Positions 44,605 through 55,494 are shown, numbered from the stretch's first letter. The stretch is 64,000 nucleotides of DNA from Smithella sp. (GCA_007244375.1 SCVW01000001.1:1-64000), one strand, 5' to 3'. The notes: generated by a model from the sequence alone, not told the origin. Program-made: numbers and translations.

Positions 44605-45023
44605 ACTAAATCTCCTTCCTAATTTGATATTTACAGCGAAAAATATTAAATCGCATCTTTAAACATTATGCAATCTTATTTTATTAGCAAGGATAGTGCC
44701 AACCGATAAATTATCACTTTTTATAATGTTTTTATTTATATACCAACTTAAACCTTGTAATTATCTTTGGTCCGGCTACCTTCAAGGGATAATAATTAGT
44801 CATTAGTGTCCCCTAAAAAGCCTCGTGTATCTTACTATGGCGGACAAATCTAAAATAATTCGGATCATTTTAAAAGACTTCTGAGTAGTTAAACATCAGT
44901 AAAGATGAGAAATTAGCCTTCCCTGTCTGTACACTAAAATTATTACCGTTAAAATAAAAAAAGCCATCTCTACGAACACCGAGACGGCTTTCTATACATA
45001 TCCGGATATGATTAATTGTCGAT
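44605..45023. other. Gene-free spacer between acyl-CoA ligase and HU
   Basis: No gene or clear repeat is seen except the HU terminator at its right edge. The left part holds the region upstream of the acyl-CoA ligase start, AT-rich, where its promoter should be. Confidence 0.5.
44951..44990 (-). terminator. Rho-independent terminator of hup
   Basis: On the minus strand AAGCCGTCTC (44981-44990) pairs with GAGATGGCTT (44961-44970), one G-U pair, and a T run follows (the A tract at 44951-44960). It sits 34 bases past the hup stop. Confidence 0.75.
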
Positions 45024-45293
45024 TTACTTTACCGCGTCTTTCAGACCCTTCCCTGCTTTAAACACAGGAACCTTCTTCGCCGCTATTTTAATAGTCGCTC
45101 CTGTCTGGGGATTCCTGCCTGTACGGGCCTTTCTCTTGCTCACACGAAATGTACCAAAACCAACGAGTGTAACAACTGCGCCCTTTTTGAGTGCTTTCTG
45201 GATCGCTGCAAACGTTGCGTCTATTGCCAATTCTGCTTCTTTCTTGGTACACGTAACTTTTGCTACTTCATCGATCAATTGAGCCTTGTTCAT
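45024..45293 (-). CDS. hup: HU-family DNA-binding protein
   Basis: The 89-residue protein has the HU fold: [49 protein letters not shown], then [21 protein letters not shown] with the arm PQTG, and the C-terminal [14 protein letters not shown]. It bends and packs the chromosome. A perfect AGGAGGT ribosome site and a good promoter (45334-45362) stand in front, as expected for an abundant protein. Confidence 0.96.
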   Translation of the reverse strand: MNKAQLIDEVAKVTCTKKEAELAIDATFAAIQKALKKGAVVTLVGFGTFRVSKRKARTGRNPQTGATIKIAAKKVPVFKAGKGLKDAVK

Positions 45294-45333
45294 TGACTAC
45301 CTCCTGTTTTTTATTTAATTAGACGTGCGGTAC

Positions 45334-45362
45334 ATTATACATTACCGTTGTCCGCAAATCAA
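45334..45362 (-). promoter_or_regulatory. Sigma-70 promoter of hup
   Basis: On the minus strand TTGATT (45357-45362) is followed after exactly 17 bases by TATAAT (45334-45339), 41 bases upstream of the hup start codon. The -10 is a perfect match. Confidence 0.65.
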
Positions 45363-45455
45363 TCTAAATCACATCAATAAAAGAATTTTTTATCTGCCGA
45401 CATCAATGTTTTCAACCTCATACAGACAAGTTTTCAAATGCAGGCTATTGTGTCT

Positions 45456-47024
45456 CTAAAATATTACCGGCGGATTATAATATTTAGCGTCGACAACCCC
45501 GCTGCGATCATGTCTCAACGCCTGCGGCAGAAATTCCATAATATTTTTTGCCGTGATACCATCGATACCTTTTTGCGCTGCTGCCATGTCCCCGGCATAG
45601 CCGTGAAGGAAGACCCCCTTGCGCACAGCCTCCCCGGGTTTTAGACCCATGCCGTACATTGCCGCAATACACCCCGTAAGAACATCGCCGGAACCAGCCG
45701 TAGCCATTCCGGGATTACCGCTCAAATTGATATAAACGCTGCTATCCGGCATGCCAATCAGCGAATGCGCGCCTTTCAAAACAATCGTTGCTTTGAGCCT
45801 TGCCGTCGTTTCCCGTAGCAACTCAACTTTATCAAGATTAATTTCCGTTGCCGAACAACCGGTAAGCCGCGCCATTTCCCCCAAGTGCGGGGTCAGGCTT
45901 GTCGCCGCCTTACGGCTGCTTAATATTCCGGGATTCTCTGCAATGGCCGTAAGACCGTCCCCATCGATGAGTAAAGGTACTTTTATTTCTTTCGTCAGTT
46001 CCCTGACAAGCTCCGCTGTCTCTTCCTGAAGGGATAGGCCGGGACCGATCACTACCATATCGACTCTTGCCGCCATATCCAACAGAGCTTTCTTATTTTT
46101 CAGGGCAATACTTCCCGTATGAGTCTCTTCCTGCGGCAGATAGACTATTTCCCTGCCCCGCTTCGCAATAACAGGAACAACACTCTTGGGCGCGGCAAGG
46201 CGAGCGTAACCGCCTCCCGATTTTAAAAAGGACATGGCCGCAAAATAAGGAGCACCGTAATAATTAGCCGCTCCCGCAATAAAGAGAACATCTCCCATTG
46301 AACCTTTATAAGCTTCGGCCGGCCGCTGTGGAATTGCCACGTAACCATTGGTGGCAACCTTTAACTTATCATCTTCAGTCAGAGATGGCGGAAAGGAAAT
46401 GTGACTGACAAACAATTCCCCTCCCAGTTCATAACCAGGATAAAGAATGTTACCAATTTTGGGCAACCCGAAAGTAACGGTATAATCAGCACTGATGGCT
46501 GTTCCCATTACTGCGCCGGTATTGCCGTTAATGCCGGAAGGAATATCAAGTGATAAAACTGTTTTTTTACTTTTGTTGATAAGTACAATTACTTCTTCCG
46601 CTAATCCGGTAACCGGTCTATCAAGACCTGTACCGAAAATGGCATCAACAATCACGTCACAATGGGCAACGTCTTTCTTAACGTCTGCAATATTCTCCGG
46701 TTTTATCATTTCTACAGGCAGTTTCGTAATTATCGAAAAGTTTGTTTTGGCTGCTCCCCGATACTTATTGACATCACCTATAAAAAATATTTTTACGTGA
46801 CCGCCGCCGGAATGAAGCTGACGGGCAATTACAAGTCCGTCACCACCGTTATTACCGGAACCGCAAAATATAATAAATTTCTTATCGCGAATACCGATTT
46901 TATTTTTCAGCACGTTTATAGCTGCTATGCCGGCATTTTCCATGAGAATTTCTTCAGCAATATTTACCTTCTCTATGGCCTGACGATCCATGAAACGCAT
47001 TTCGTCAACACTGGCTATCTTCAT
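45456..47024 (-). CDS. nnrD: Bifunctional NAD(P)HX epimerase/ADP-dependent dehydratase
   Basis: The start at 47024 (MKIASVDEMR) is chosen because AGGTGA stands 7 bases before it; the frame is open 12 residues further. Residues 1-215 are the epimerase (YjeF N-domain): FCGSGNNGGDGLVIARQL, DAIFGTGLDRPVTG, SLDIPSGINGNTG. Residues about 225-515 are the dehydratase: MGDVLFIAGAANYYGAPYF, VVIGPGLSLQEETAELV, LLIDGDGLTA, LTPHLGEMARLTG, GNPGMATAGSGDVLTG. The enzyme repairs hydrated NADH and NADPH. Both halves are whole. Confidence 0.92.
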   Translation of the reverse strand: MKIASVDEMRFMDRQAIEKVNIAEEILMENAGIAAINVLKNKIGIRDKKFIIFCGSGNNGGDGLVIARQLHSGGGHVKIFFIGDVNKYRGAAKTNFSIITKLPVEMIKPENIADVKKDVAHCDVIVDAIFGTGLDRPVTGLAEEVIVLINKSKKTVLSLDIPSGINGNTGAVMGTAISADYTVTFGLPKIGNILYPGYELGGELFVSHISFPPSLTEDDKLKVATNGYVAIPQRPAEAYKGSMGDVLFIAGAANYYGAPYFAAMSFLKSGGGYARLAAPKSVVPVIAKRGREIVYLPQEETHTGSIALKNKKALLDMAARVDMVVIGPGLSLQEETAELVRELTKEIKVPLLIDGDGLTAIAENPGILSSRKAATSLTPHLGEMARLTGCSATEINLDKVELLRETTARLKATIVLKGAHSLIGMPDSSVYINLSGNPGMATAGSGDVLTGCIAAMYGMGLKPGEAVRKGVFLHGYAGDMAAAQKGIDGITAKNIMEFLPQALRHDRSGVVDAKYYNPPVIF

Positions 47025-47070
47025 AATCTGTTCACCTGGGATATTGAACAACATGTACAAATGAAAAAGG

Positions 47071-48099
47071 TTAGTTAATCCTTAAAACCTTGGCACCGCG
47101 GATTTTACCTTCTTTTATTTCTACAAGAGCACGATTAGCTTCCTCAAACGGATATTCTTCCACCTCGGGTATTATTGGTATCAGAGCGGCAAGATTCAGA
47201 AATTCTTCAATATCAAAGCGAGTCACATTGGCCACGCTTTTTATTTCTTTTTCCAACCATAGATGATCTCCATAATCCAGTTGCGTTAGATAATGCTTAT
47301 CTTTGTCTTCTTTACGTATCGCATTTATAACCAATCTTCCGGCAGGTTCCAGATTCTTTAAAGCGTCCATTATGGTTTTCCATACAGGTGTTGTATCAAT
47401 AATGGCATTTAGCTTCTTCGGCGACAGGGCACTTATATCACCTGCCCAAACAGCTCCCAGTTCACGGGCAAAAGCCTGCTCATTTTTATTGCGCGCAAAA
47501 ACGAAGATTTCCGTATGTGGATAACGGTAACGAACCATCTTCAACACCAGATGAGCGGACGCGCCGAATCCAGCCAATCCCAAACGCTGTCCGTCGGCTA
47601 AATTAGCCAAACGCAAAGAACGATAGCCTATAGCTCCGGCACATAATAAAGGTGCCGCCTGTACGTCGGAATAAAAAGCCGGAATAGCGAAAGCAAAATT
47701 CTCCGAGACTGACATATATTGAGCGTAACCGCCATGAACATCCCTGCCGGTTGCTCTGAAATCAGAACAGAGATTTTCATTTTGGGAAACACAGGCCGGA
47801 CAACGACCGCAAGCATAGTTAATCCAGCCTATTCCGACTCTGGCACCAACTTCAAATTTCTTTGTCAACTTACCACGTTCGGCAACAATTCCTACCACCT
47901 GATGCCCTGGAATAATCGGCAAAATTGCCGGCCGGGTTCTTCCTTCAATTTCATCCAATTCCGTGTGACAAACACCGCAGGTGGATATTTTTACCAGGAT
48001 TTCCTCTGCCCCGATTACAGGTTTGGGCAATTCAACCATCCTCAAAGGTTGTTTGTTTTCTTTTAAACTGGTTATCTTCTCCAAAATTGCCGCTTTCAT
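47071..48099 (-). CDS. Zinc-dependent alcohol dehydrogenase
   Basis: The 342-residue protein is a medium-chain alcohol dehydrogenase. It has the catalytic zinc motif CGVCHTELDEIEGR, PGHQVVGIV, the structural zinc site CGRCPACVSQNENLC, and the AdhA-like GRDVHGGYAQYM. The cofactor fold has LAGFGASAHLVLKMVRYRYP. The substrate is not fixed. It lies between the aldolase and the NAD(P)HX repair gene on the same strand. Confidence 0.9.
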   Translation of the reverse strand: MKAAILEKITSLKENKQPLRMVELPKPVIGAEEILVKISTCGVCHTELDEIEGRTRPAILPIIPGHQVVGIVAERGKLTKKFEVGARVGIGWINYACGRCPACVSQNENLCSDFRATGRDVHGGYAQYMSVSENFAFAIPAFYSDVQAAPLLCAGAIGYRSLRLANLADGQRLGLAGFGASAHLVLKMVRYRYPHTEIFVFARNKNEQAFARELGAVWAGDISALSPKKLNAIIDTTPVWKTIMDALKNLEPAGRLVINAIRKEDKDKHYLTQLDYGDHLWLEKEIKSVANVTRFDIEEFLNLAALIPIIPEVEEYPFEEANRALVEIKEGKIRGAKVLRIN

Positions 48100-48160
48100 T
48101 CAGTCCTTCATTCCATCAACTAATTTAACCGGGTTACAGATAAAACTAAAGTTGATTCAA

Positions 48161-49555
48161 TTAACTTTTCAGCGCAGCAGGCAACTCTATCGGCACCTCT
48201 ATAGAATTCACATATTTTTTAATAACTTCCTGTGTTGAAGTCACTTTGAGTTTTTCAAACAGGAAAGAAAACTGCTTTTCCAGTTCGGTACCCAGTTTAT
48301 TGCGTGTTCCCGCCGGCAGATTCCACATATCCGGCTTAAACGGGCCGAATCCTTTCTTACGCGTCTTGTAAATAAACTGTTCTTCGGTATCTTTTTCTTT
48401 CCATTCGTCTTTCATTTCTTTCTTTATATATTCGTAAATTTTATTTCTTAAATCCCTTGGAAAATTGGGACTGTCATAAATGATGTTCTGGAAGCCGGTC
48501 GCCAGATGAATTTCGGCTGTGCCCATAGCCGGAAAGTTATGAAAAGCTTCATCGGGAAGAGTGGACGCACCGTGCTGGACCGCCCCGGCAAGACCGTATT
48601 GAGAACGTGCCATCGCCGATAACTTTTCCAAAACTGCAAAATCAATTTTAACTTTGGCAATACTGCCGTCCGCCAGAGGAACTCCTCCATGCGTTGTTCC
48701 GGTCTGAACGCTGATTTTGCTTATGCCTTTAAGTGACTCGCCGCTTTTTTTGAGTTCTTCCAGATAACCTTCCATAAAAGCCTGAAGTTCTTCCACCGTA
48801 CTGTTTTTCCCGCCGACCTCACCGATCTCACCACCTACGGATATGGTAATCCCTTCAGGCTCCAAGTCGCGTATCATGGTGGTCAGCTCTGCCGCGAGAC
48901 TATAATTTGTTCTTTGCTGCTCTTTGATGCTTCCTTTTGTCAAATCCACCAATGTGGATGTGTCTATATCAATATTATAAAATCCGGCTTCAATCGCTTC
49001 CCAAATTAAATTCTTTACCGCCTGCGTTTCCTTGGCAGCATCAGCGGCAAATTTTTTGGCATTAATTTGAAAATGATCTCCCTGCAGGAAAATCGGGCCG
49101 CGATATCCGGTTTTGATTGCGGCAGCGGTTACAGCGCAGGTATATTCGAGAGGTTTTTGTGAGGTATAACCTATTTCCGAACGGGCAATTTCGAAAATAA
49201 CCGGACCTGCCTGACATTTCATCATAGCACGGAAAACAGCCTGAGCGGCATCATAGGTTATTCCGCGAATGTTAATAGCCGGAACTGTGAATCCTTTGAG
49301 TTCACCACTTCCCATGGCTTCATAAACAGATTGAATCGAAGCGGAAAAAATTCCCAAAGCGGCACCGGCACGCCGAATCAACCAGCAGGCAGCGTCCTGA
49401 ATCGCCTGATCCGGACTGAATACCGCTGTGTAAATCAAATCATCAATTAGTTTACTTTTAAGTTTATTTTCATCAACAATGCGGACATCATTACCATCCA
49501 TCTCGATTATTTTAGCATAACCGTCTTGTAATTGATTTTTGTCTTTGTAAATCAT
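48161..49555 (-). CDS. Class II fructose-bisphosphate aldolase-like protein (long form)
   Basis: The 464-residue protein has metal and substrate motifs of class II aldolases: FTVPAINIRG, FLQGDHFQIN (metal His), GGEIGEVGGKNSTVEE (metal Glu and loop), SVQTGTTHGGVPL, and QHGASTLPDE. It is about 100 residues longer than the common form, with an N-terminal helical arm and C-terminal extension (FGPFKPDMWNLPAGTRNKLG). It is followed by the bisphosphatase gene in antiparallel order of transcription on the same strand, so fructose-1,6-bisphosphate is the likely product. Tagatose-bisphosphate remains possible. AAGGAG stands before the ATG. Confidence 0.8.
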   Translation of the reverse strand: MIYKDKNQLQDGYAKIIEMDGNDVRIVDENKLKSKLIDDLIYTAVFSPDQAIQDAACWLIRRAGAALGIFSASIQSVYEAMGSGELKGFTVPAINIRGITYDAAQAVFRAMMKCQAGPVIFEIARSEIGYTSQKPLEYTCAVTAAAIKTGYRGPIFLQGDHFQINAKKFAADAAKETQAVKNLIWEAIEAGFYNIDIDTSTLVDLTKGSIKEQQRTNYSLAAELTTMIRDLEPEGITISVGGEIGEVGGKNSTVEELQAFMEGYLEELKKSGESLKGISKISVQTGTTHGGVPLADGSIAKVKIDFAVLEKLSAMARSQYGLAGAVQHGASTLPDEAFHNFPAMGTAEIHLATGFQNIIYDSPNFPRDLRNKIYEYIKKEMKDEWKEKDTEEQFIYKTRKKGFGPFKPDMWNLPAGTRNKLGTELEKQFSFLFEKLKVTSTQEVIKKYVNSIEVPIELPAALKS

Positions 49556-49576
49556 AAATACTCCTTATAATTTGTA

Positions 49577-50515
49577 TTATGATGACAACATCTTTTTCGC
49601 CATCTGTACTTCCGTCACACTGCCAATGTAAATCGGCGAGAGTTGATTAACATTGTCCACTTTTACAGACAAAATATCCTGATGGCCGTCTGTAGCAAGA
49701 CCTCCGGCCTGTTCCATGATAAATGCCATCGGCTGTAACTCAAACAACAGACGTAGCTTCCCCTGTGAGGATTTTTTTAAAGCGGGATATGTAAATATTC
49801 CGCCCTTTTTTATGAGGATTTGATTAATGTCGGGAACAAAACCGCCGCTGTAGCGTAATTTGTAACCGTCTTTTTCCAATTGCTCGACAAATTTACAATG
49901 TTCTGGCATCCAGTCACGACGCAGACCACCAGGTGAAAATATCGAACCTTTCTCCTTCAGCCTGATATTTTCCTGAGACAATACATACTCGCCTTCACGA
50001 TCCAGAACAAATTCATGTGCACCCTTGCCTGCCGAATAGATCATCGTAATCAGCGGACCATAAGTAATATAAAGCGCCGCTACCATTGTTTTTCTGCCGG
50101 TATCCAGAATGGAATCTTTATGAATGCCAATAATCGTTCCGATAGCCAGATTTGTATCGACGAGCGATGAACCGTCAAGCGGATCAGCCGTTACGATATA
50201 CTTTTCCGTACCTGTTCCGATCTTAACTATGTTTTCCAGTTCTTCCGAAGCATATTCCCGCACAAACCCGGAAAATTTAAGCTGACTTTTTAATATTTCA
50301 TCAGAAATACGATCCAGCGCCAGTTGTTCATCACCATAGACGTTTTTAAATCCAGCCAGTTTTCTGTTGGACTCATGAATCTTTGCTGAAATATATTTAC
50401 CAACAACGGCAATTTGCCAAATAAGGCGCCGCAACTCCACCTCCACACCTTCCATCCACATGTGTCTTCTTAAATCAACGAAGTTCTTTGTATAATCACT
50501 GATTTCTTCTCCCAT
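49577..50515 (-). CDS. fbp: Fructose-1,6-bisphosphatase class 1
   Basis: The 312-residue enzyme removes a phosphate from fructose-1,6-bisphosphate in gluconeogenesis. Motifs are VTADPLDGSSLVDTNLAIGTIIGI (metal sites), RYSGGFVPDINQIL, KKGGIFTYPALKKSSQGKLRLLFELQPMAFIMEQAGGLATDG, with the catalytic EQAGG. It precedes the aldolase on the same strand by 21 bases, forming a sugar-phosphate pair. AAGGAGG lies upstream of the ATG. Confidence 0.93.
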   Translation of the reverse strand: MGEEISDYTKNFVDLRRHMWMEGVEVELRRLIWQIAVVGKYISAKIHESNRKLAGFKNVYGDEQLALDRISDEILKSQLKFSGFVREYASEELENIVKIGTGTEKYIVTADPLDGSSLVDTNLAIGTIIGIHKDSILDTGRKTMVAALYITYGPLITMIYSAGKGAHEFVLDREGEYVLSQENIRLKEKGSIFSPGGLRRDWMPEHCKFVEQLEKDGYKLRYSGGFVPDINQILIKKGGIFTYPALKKSSQGKLRLLFELQPMAFIMEQAGGLATDGHQDILSVKVDNVNQLSPIYIGSVTEVQMAKKMLSS

Positions 50516-50888
50516 TTTATCCTCCTTATTTTTTGCAGAAAAATTTACGAGTTACGGCCGCCATTCCTGCATAAGTAATTTTCCAAAATCAGCTTATGTT
50601 ATTTGTTATGTCCTGTATTATAAATTGATAAAATGCGTTTATTTATTAACCAATATTCATCATCATTACAAGCAAATATTTATCGGGAATGATATATTAA
50701 ACTTATCCTGATTACTTCGGATAGCCTACAGTCTGTGACATGATTATCTTTGGACTATTAGCAAGCTGCATGGCTTTTGACAAAATATCCTCCTCTAATG
50801 TTATTGAACGTTATCTTTTTTTCGTAACTCCTTATGTATATGATGGATTTATCGGTCTAAATAATGAAATTGAAAAATAATATCTGTA
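50516..50888. other. Gene-free spacer upstream of fbp and downstream of mutS
   Basis: No gene is seen. On the minus strand a TATAAT-like box lies at 50617-50622, about 100 bases upstream of fbp, without a clear -35. The rest is AT-rich and unremarkable. Confidence 0.4.
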
Positions 50889-53546
50889 TCAATCAGATAT
50901 CTTGTTTTTAAGTTCGTTTAACCTGTTGAGAGCTTCCAGCGGCGACATGGAATGAATATCGAGAGTTCTAAGTGCAGTAACAATCTCTTCATTTTTATTT
51001 TCCCGGGCAATTGCGCTTTCTTTTCTCGAGAAAAGATTCAACTGCGGATTTGCGGTTTTTCCTTCACGGGTTCCCCTGACTATACGGGGCATACCGATTT
51101 CATCAAATTCTCCTTTTTCCAGATTACGCAATATTTCTTTAGCGCGATCAATTACTTCTTTAGGAACACCGGCAATGCGCGCTACTTCGATGCCGTAACT
51201 GCGACTTGTCCCACCTTCCATAATCTTGCGCAGGAAGATTATTTTTTCTCCCCATTCCTTAACTGCAATATTATAATTTTTTGTCCCTGATTTTGTCACT
51301 GTCAAATCAGTTAGCTGGTGATAATGAGTGGCAAACAAAGCACGAACGCCTTTCCCCTGAAAATCATGAATATATTCGGCAACCGCCCATGCAATGCTCA
51401 ATCCGTCAAACGTGGAAGTACCGCGTCCTACTTCATCAATAACAACGAGAGAACGGGTAGTCGCGTTCTTCAGAATTTCCGCTGTTTCTGTCATCTCCAC
51501 CATGAATGTGCTATGTCCCTTGATCAAACTGTCGGAAGCGCCAATGCGGGTAAATATCTTATCCACAACGCCTATTTTAGCTTTTGACGCCGGCACGAAA
51601 CTTCCCATTTGTGCCAGAAGAATAATTAGAGCTACCTGTCTGATATAAGTGGATTTGCCAGCCATGTTAGGACCGGTAATAATTAACAGTTTATTCCTCT
51701 GCAAATCCATTAAACAATCGTTAGGAACAAAACCCTCCTTTGTTAACGCCGCTTCCACAACAGGATGGCGTCCGTCTTTTATTTCGATGGTGTCGTCGTC
51801 ATTAATTTCCGGGCAAATGTAATGATATTTTTCAGCAACTTCCGCAAGAGCGGCCAGAGCATCAAGCTCTGCCACCAGATTTGAATTATTCTGAATGTCC
51901 GCGATATACCGGTCAAGACTGTCGCGCAGGGCAATAAACAATTCCTGCTCTTTTTCCCTGATTTTTTCTTCAGCATTTAAAACAGTTTGTTCAAATTCTT
52001 TTAATTCCTGATTGATATATCTCTCGGCATTGACCAGCGTCTGCTTTCTGATATAAGAATCAGGAACCAACGTGGCATTTGCTTTTGTCACCTCAATGTA
52101 GTAGCCAAAAACACTGTTAAAACCTATCTTCAGAGAATTGATCCCCGTTTTTCTCCTTTCTTCGGCTTCCATAGCGGCTATCCATTTTTTACCGTCGCGG
52201 CTGATGGAACGCAGCTTATCCAGTTCGTCATCATATCCCGAGGCAATGAAGCCGCCATCCTGTGTTTTTTGCGGAGGATCATCAATAATTGCCCTGGAAA
52301 TCAGTTCAACAACGGCAGACATTTCCGTAAATCGCGAACGTATCGTGGCAACAGCCGGAGATGTGCAATCGTTCAACATTGATTTTAGTTCCGGTATGGC
52401 CAAGAGAGAAACTTTCAACGCGACCAAATCGCGGGGATTCGCCACACGTAAAGAAACACGTCCGGCCAGCCTTTCCATGTCATAAACACGCGATAAAACT
52501 TTACGCAATTTTGACCGCAGAATATGATCATCTTTGATCTCGGCAACAGCAGCCAGCCTGTTTCTGATATTTTCCACGTCCACAAGCGGATAATTCATCC
52601 ACCAGCGCAGTCGACGTGTCCCCATCGGTGTCAGCGTTTCATTAATAAGAGAGAACAGAGAACCGGCCTTGGAACCATTCTGAATTGTCGTAAATATCTC
52701 CAGGTTACGGCGAGCCGTATCGTCGAGAAGCAGGAATTTTTCCGTGGAGTACCATTTTATTTCTTTTACATGCCGGGGATTGATTTTTTGCGTTTGATTA
52801 ACATAACTTAAAATCGCTCCGGACGCTTTCATCGCTGCCGTATATTCTTTTATTTTCGAACTTTCTAGAACTTCGGCGGAAAAATTTTGATTTAAGATGT
52901 CCTTCGCATATGTTACTTGAAAACAATCTTCCTCCAGATAATTAATCCGAAGAGAAGGCATCTGCGTCTCCAGCATCTTCAGAAAAATTTTGTCAGAAAA
53001 ATTTTGCGGCAAGAGTAATTCTTTGAAATCCAGCCCGGCCACGGCTATAAAGAAAAATTCCCTGTCGATAAATTCGCTAAATTGAAATTCTCCCGTGGAA
53101 ATATCCAGAAAAGCCAACCCCAGCACATCCTTATGAACATACAAGCATGCCAGATAATTATTTTCACCTGCAGAAAGATTTTCTTCATCTACAACAAGTC
53201 CTGGAGTAATGACGCGGATAACTTCTCTTTTGACTATTCCCTTTGCCTTTTTGGGATCCTCGACCTGTTCGCATATTGCCACTTTAAATCCTTTTTCCAC
53301 CAATTTGGTAATGTAAGCGGAGGCGGCATGATAAGGAAAACCGCAAAGCGGCACGCTGTCTTCTTTGCCTTTGTTACGCGAGGTAAGAGTGATTTCCAAA
53401 ACAGGTGCGGCAGTTACCGCGTCTTCAAAAAACATTTCGTAGAAATCGCCCATGCGATAAAGCAAAATGCAATCAGGATGATTTTCCTTGATTTTCACGT
53501 ACTGCTTCATAGCCGGAGTTAAATCGAGTGTCGCGTCTACCGCCAT
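50889..53546 (-). CDS. mutS: DNA mismatch repair protein MutS
   Basis: The 885-residue protein shows the mismatch-binding region ([14 protein letters not shown]), the connector and lever domains, and the ATPase with P-loop [13 protein letters not shown] near residue 625, then Walker [30 protein letters not shown] and [11 protein letters not shown]. The start overlaps the last codons of the upstream small membrane gene by 10 bases. Together with Vsr it gives the cell two separate mismatch pathways. Confidence 0.96.
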   Translation of the reverse strand: MAVDATLDLTPAMKQYVKIKENHPDCILLYRMGDFYEMFFEDAVTAAPVLEITLTSRNKGKEDSVPLCGFPYHAASAYITKLVEKGFKVAICEQVEDPKKAKGIVKREVIRVITPGLVVDEENLSAGENNYLACLYVHKDVLGLAFLDISTGEFQFSEFIDREFFFIAVAGLDFKELLLPQNFSDKIFLKMLETQMPSLRINYLEEDCFQVTYAKDILNQNFSAEVLESSKIKEYTAAMKASGAILSYVNQTQKINPRHVKEIKWYSTEKFLLLDDTARRNLEIFTTIQNGSKAGSLFSLINETLTPMGTRRLRWWMNYPLVDVENIRNRLAAVAEIKDDHILRSKLRKVLSRVYDMERLAGRVSLRVANPRDLVALKVSLLAIPELKSMLNDCTSPAVATIRSRFTEMSAVVELISRAIIDDPPQKTQDGGFIASGYDDELDKLRSISRDGKKWIAAMEAEERRKTGINSLKIGFNSVFGYYIEVTKANATLVPDSYIRKQTLVNAERYINQELKEFEQTVLNAEEKIREKEQELFIALRDSLDRYIADIQNNSNLVAELDALAALAEVAEKYHYICPEINDDDTIEIKDGRHPVVEAALTKEGFVPNDCLMDLQRNKLLIITGPNMAGKSTYIRQVALIILLAQMGSFVPASKAKIGVVDKIFTRIGASDSLIKGHSTFMVEMTETAEILKNATTRSLVVIDEVGRGTSTFDGLSIAWAVAEYIHDFQGKGVRALFATHYHQLTDLTVTKSGTKNYNIAVKEWGEKIIFLRKIMEGGTSRSYGIEVARIAGVPKEVIDRAKEILRNLEKGEFDEIGMPRIVRGTREGKTANPQLNLFSRKESAIARENKNEEIVTALRTLDIHSMSPLEALNRLNELKNKISD

Positions 53547-53947
53547 TTTCCATCGTCCCCTTTTTTCAAGTCAATATAGTCAGGATCATCCGGCTTATCC
53601 ATTTTATGACCGGCAATAAACGAATTGGCCAGCCAACTGACAACGCTGATAATCAGAGAACCTAAAAAAGCAGAGAAGAAATCTTTGACGTAAAAACCTG
53701 TCACAATTTTTGATACAAGCTCCAGTAAAAGGGCGTTAATAACGAAATAAAACAACCCAAGCGTCAGAATGCTCAACGGCAGAGTCAAAAAAACCAAAAT
53801 AGGCCTCAAGAAAATATTGATAAGGCCTAAAACGCAAGCTGCGATAACAGCGGTCGAAAGAGTGTCCACTTTGATACCAGGCACAAACTGCGAAGCGAGC
53901 AGTATTGCTCCTGTTATTATCAGCCACCTTGTTACAATCACTAACAT
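53537..53947 (-). CDS. Small membrane protein of the phage-holin-like/YvlD type (PF04020)
   Basis: The 136-residue protein has about four membrane helices: [65 protein letters not shown], and [23 protein letters not shown]. The order and the NIFLRPIL motif fit the PF04020 family (named after mycobacterial holin but not truly phage). The function is unknown. It overlaps mutS. Confidence 0.8.
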   Translation of the reverse strand: MLVIVTRWLIITGAILLASQFVPGIKVDTLSTAVIAACVLGLINIFLRPILVFLTLPLSILTLGLFYFVINALLLELVSKIVTGFYVKDFFSAFLGSLIISVVSWLANSFIAGHKMDKPDDPDYIDLKKGDDGKWR

Positions 53948-54011
53948 ATAATTTCCTTTAAATCACTTTTCACTATTACACTTTTCCCTATTCACTATTA
54001 CTTTTAACTTT

Positions 54012-54854
54012 TTATTTCTCTGCATTTACTTTTGTCGCCGACTTGAAAAAAAACCACGAAACCGTTATCCCGCTCATTATGGAAGTTTCCCTCTTTACCA
54101 GAGGACTGTCCTCAAAAGACGCACCCTGAAGAAAATCGGCACTGACAAAAGTGTGAAAAATAAATTGTTTATATTCCTTGCCCAAACCAACAGTAAGTGT
54201 TGAACCGCTGTATCCACCGCCAGCAGAATATACAGGACGAACAGCAGTCGCGTATTCGGACTCTACAGTATAGTAGTAATCATGATAGCCGCTGTCGGTA
54301 AACATCGGTCCCGCAGATATTCCCAAATTTAAACCGGTTCCGGAAATTAAATCATCTTTTATAAAATTAATTCGCGGGCTGAACACGCACCCCTCATGAC
54401 GCACGGAAGAAAAGTCCGTTGAAAAAAAAGCCCGCACCGGCAAGGACAGGCTTAATTTAAAATTATTTTCTTTGCTTTCCCAAAGTTTAATTTTCAAAGC
54501 CGGACCTAATTCAAAAGTCGGATCAAGATCAGGCATGCCAGCACGTGCGGAATTATCATCACTCTTTACCGGTACGGAACCAAAAATGCTGAAATCCAGC
54601 AAAACTCTATCTGTTTTAAAAATTTGTCCGGAAATACGATTCTCATCTATTTTAAATATATCACCGCGATAAACAGCGTACGGGTACGGCAGAAGATAAA
54701 GCCTGTTTTCATCTGAACCACGATAATCAGGCATCTGTAAAAGTCCCAGACCAACACCTATTTCCCATAGAGGTTTTTCTTCACAAATCGTAACACCGGG
54801 CAATAAAACACTCAGAAATATTAAAGCTGTTAATATCCAGTATCTAACGCGCAT
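54012..54854 (-). CDS. MipA/OmpV family outer-membrane protein
   Basis: The 280-residue protein has a signal peptide (WILTALIFLSVLLPGVTICEE) and family sequence: WEIGVGLGLLQMPDYRGSDENRLYLLPYPYAVYRGDIFKIDENRISGQIF, LDFSIFGSVPVKSDDN, and FELGPALKIKLW. The C-terminus is FFFKSATKVNAEK. MipA/OmpV barrels scaffold murein synthesis in some bacteria; the role here is not known. It follows the rubrerythrin operon on the minus strand. Confidence 0.85.
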   Translation of the reverse strand: MRVRYWILTALIFLSVLLPGVTICEEKPLWEIGVGLGLLQMPDYRGSDENRLYLLPYPYAVYRGDIFKIDENRISGQIFKTDRVLLDFSIFGSVPVKSDDNSARAGMPDLDPTFELGPALKIKLWESKENNFKLSLSLPVRAFFSTDFSSVRHEGCVFSPRINFIKDDLISGTGLNLGISAGPMFTDSGYHDYYYTVESEYATAVRPVYSAGGGYSGSTLTVGLGKEYKQFIFHTFVSADFLQGASFEDSPLVKRETSIMSGITVSWFFFKSATKVNAEK

Positions 54855-54970
54855 ATTCTTACCTTGTAATTAATAATCTATTATCACGTATGCATGACCC
54901 TCAGATTATGCGCCGGAGCAGGCTTTTTATTACCGTGAACTCAAAATAGTCAACATTTATCAATAAAACT

Positions 54971-55468
54971 TTAATCAGCGAATGACACGAACATTTTAGC
55001 CTTGGCGCCGCAAACAGGACACTCATCAGGCAAAACTCCATCAGAAACATAGCCGCATACTTTGCAGACATAGTAAGTCGTTTGTCTTTCTTCCATGTAG
55101 TGCGACATTGCCTCTTTATAAAGCTTGGCATGAGTTTCTTCTACGTCACGGCTTTGGCTGAAATGCAATACAGCTTCTTTGTTACCTTCGGCCTCCGCCA
55201 TTTTGACAAATTGATCGTAAGCAACTTCTGCAACCTGTTTTTCTGACTCGAAGCTGGCGGCCAGATTCTCTTCCGTACTTTTAATTTCCTTCAGCACCCT
55301 TAAAGCTCTTGCGCCGTGAATTTCTTCCGAAAAAGCAATAACGCGGAAAAGCTTCGCCATCTGCGCGTAGCCTTCATCTTCCGCCTTCTGTGCGTAAACC
55401 TTAAGCCGTAAGGCAGCCTTCGCTTCACCCGTATACGCCTGACTCAATGCTTCTTTTATTTTATCCAT
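54971..55468 (-). CDS. rbr: Rubrerythrin
   Basis: The protein of 165 residues has the four-helix di-iron domain (FRVIAFSEEIHGARALRVL with EEIH, ETHAKLYKEAM) and a C-terminal rubredoxin tail YVCKVCGYVSDGVLPDECPVCGAK with two CxxC pairs. It reduces hydrogen peroxide in anaerobes. It is the last gene of an operon with rubredoxin and flavodiiron protein, on one strand with gaps of 26 and 17 bases. A GAGGAT ribosome site precedes the ATG. Confidence 0.94.
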   Translation of the reverse strand: MDKIKEALSQAYTGEAKAALRLKVYAQKAEDEGYAQMAKLFRVIAFSEEIHGARALRVLKEIKSTEENLAASFESEKQVAEVAYDQFVKMAEAEGNKEAVLHFSQSRDVEETHAKLYKEAMSHYMEERQTTYYVCKVCGYVSDGVLPDECPVCGAKAKMFVSFAD

Positions 55469-55494
55469 TTAATTATCCTCGGCTTAATAAGATT

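Noticed and set aside
53537-53947. Prophage origin for the holin-like gene
   Set aside because: PF04020 proteins are widespread non-phage membrane proteins, and no phage genes are near.
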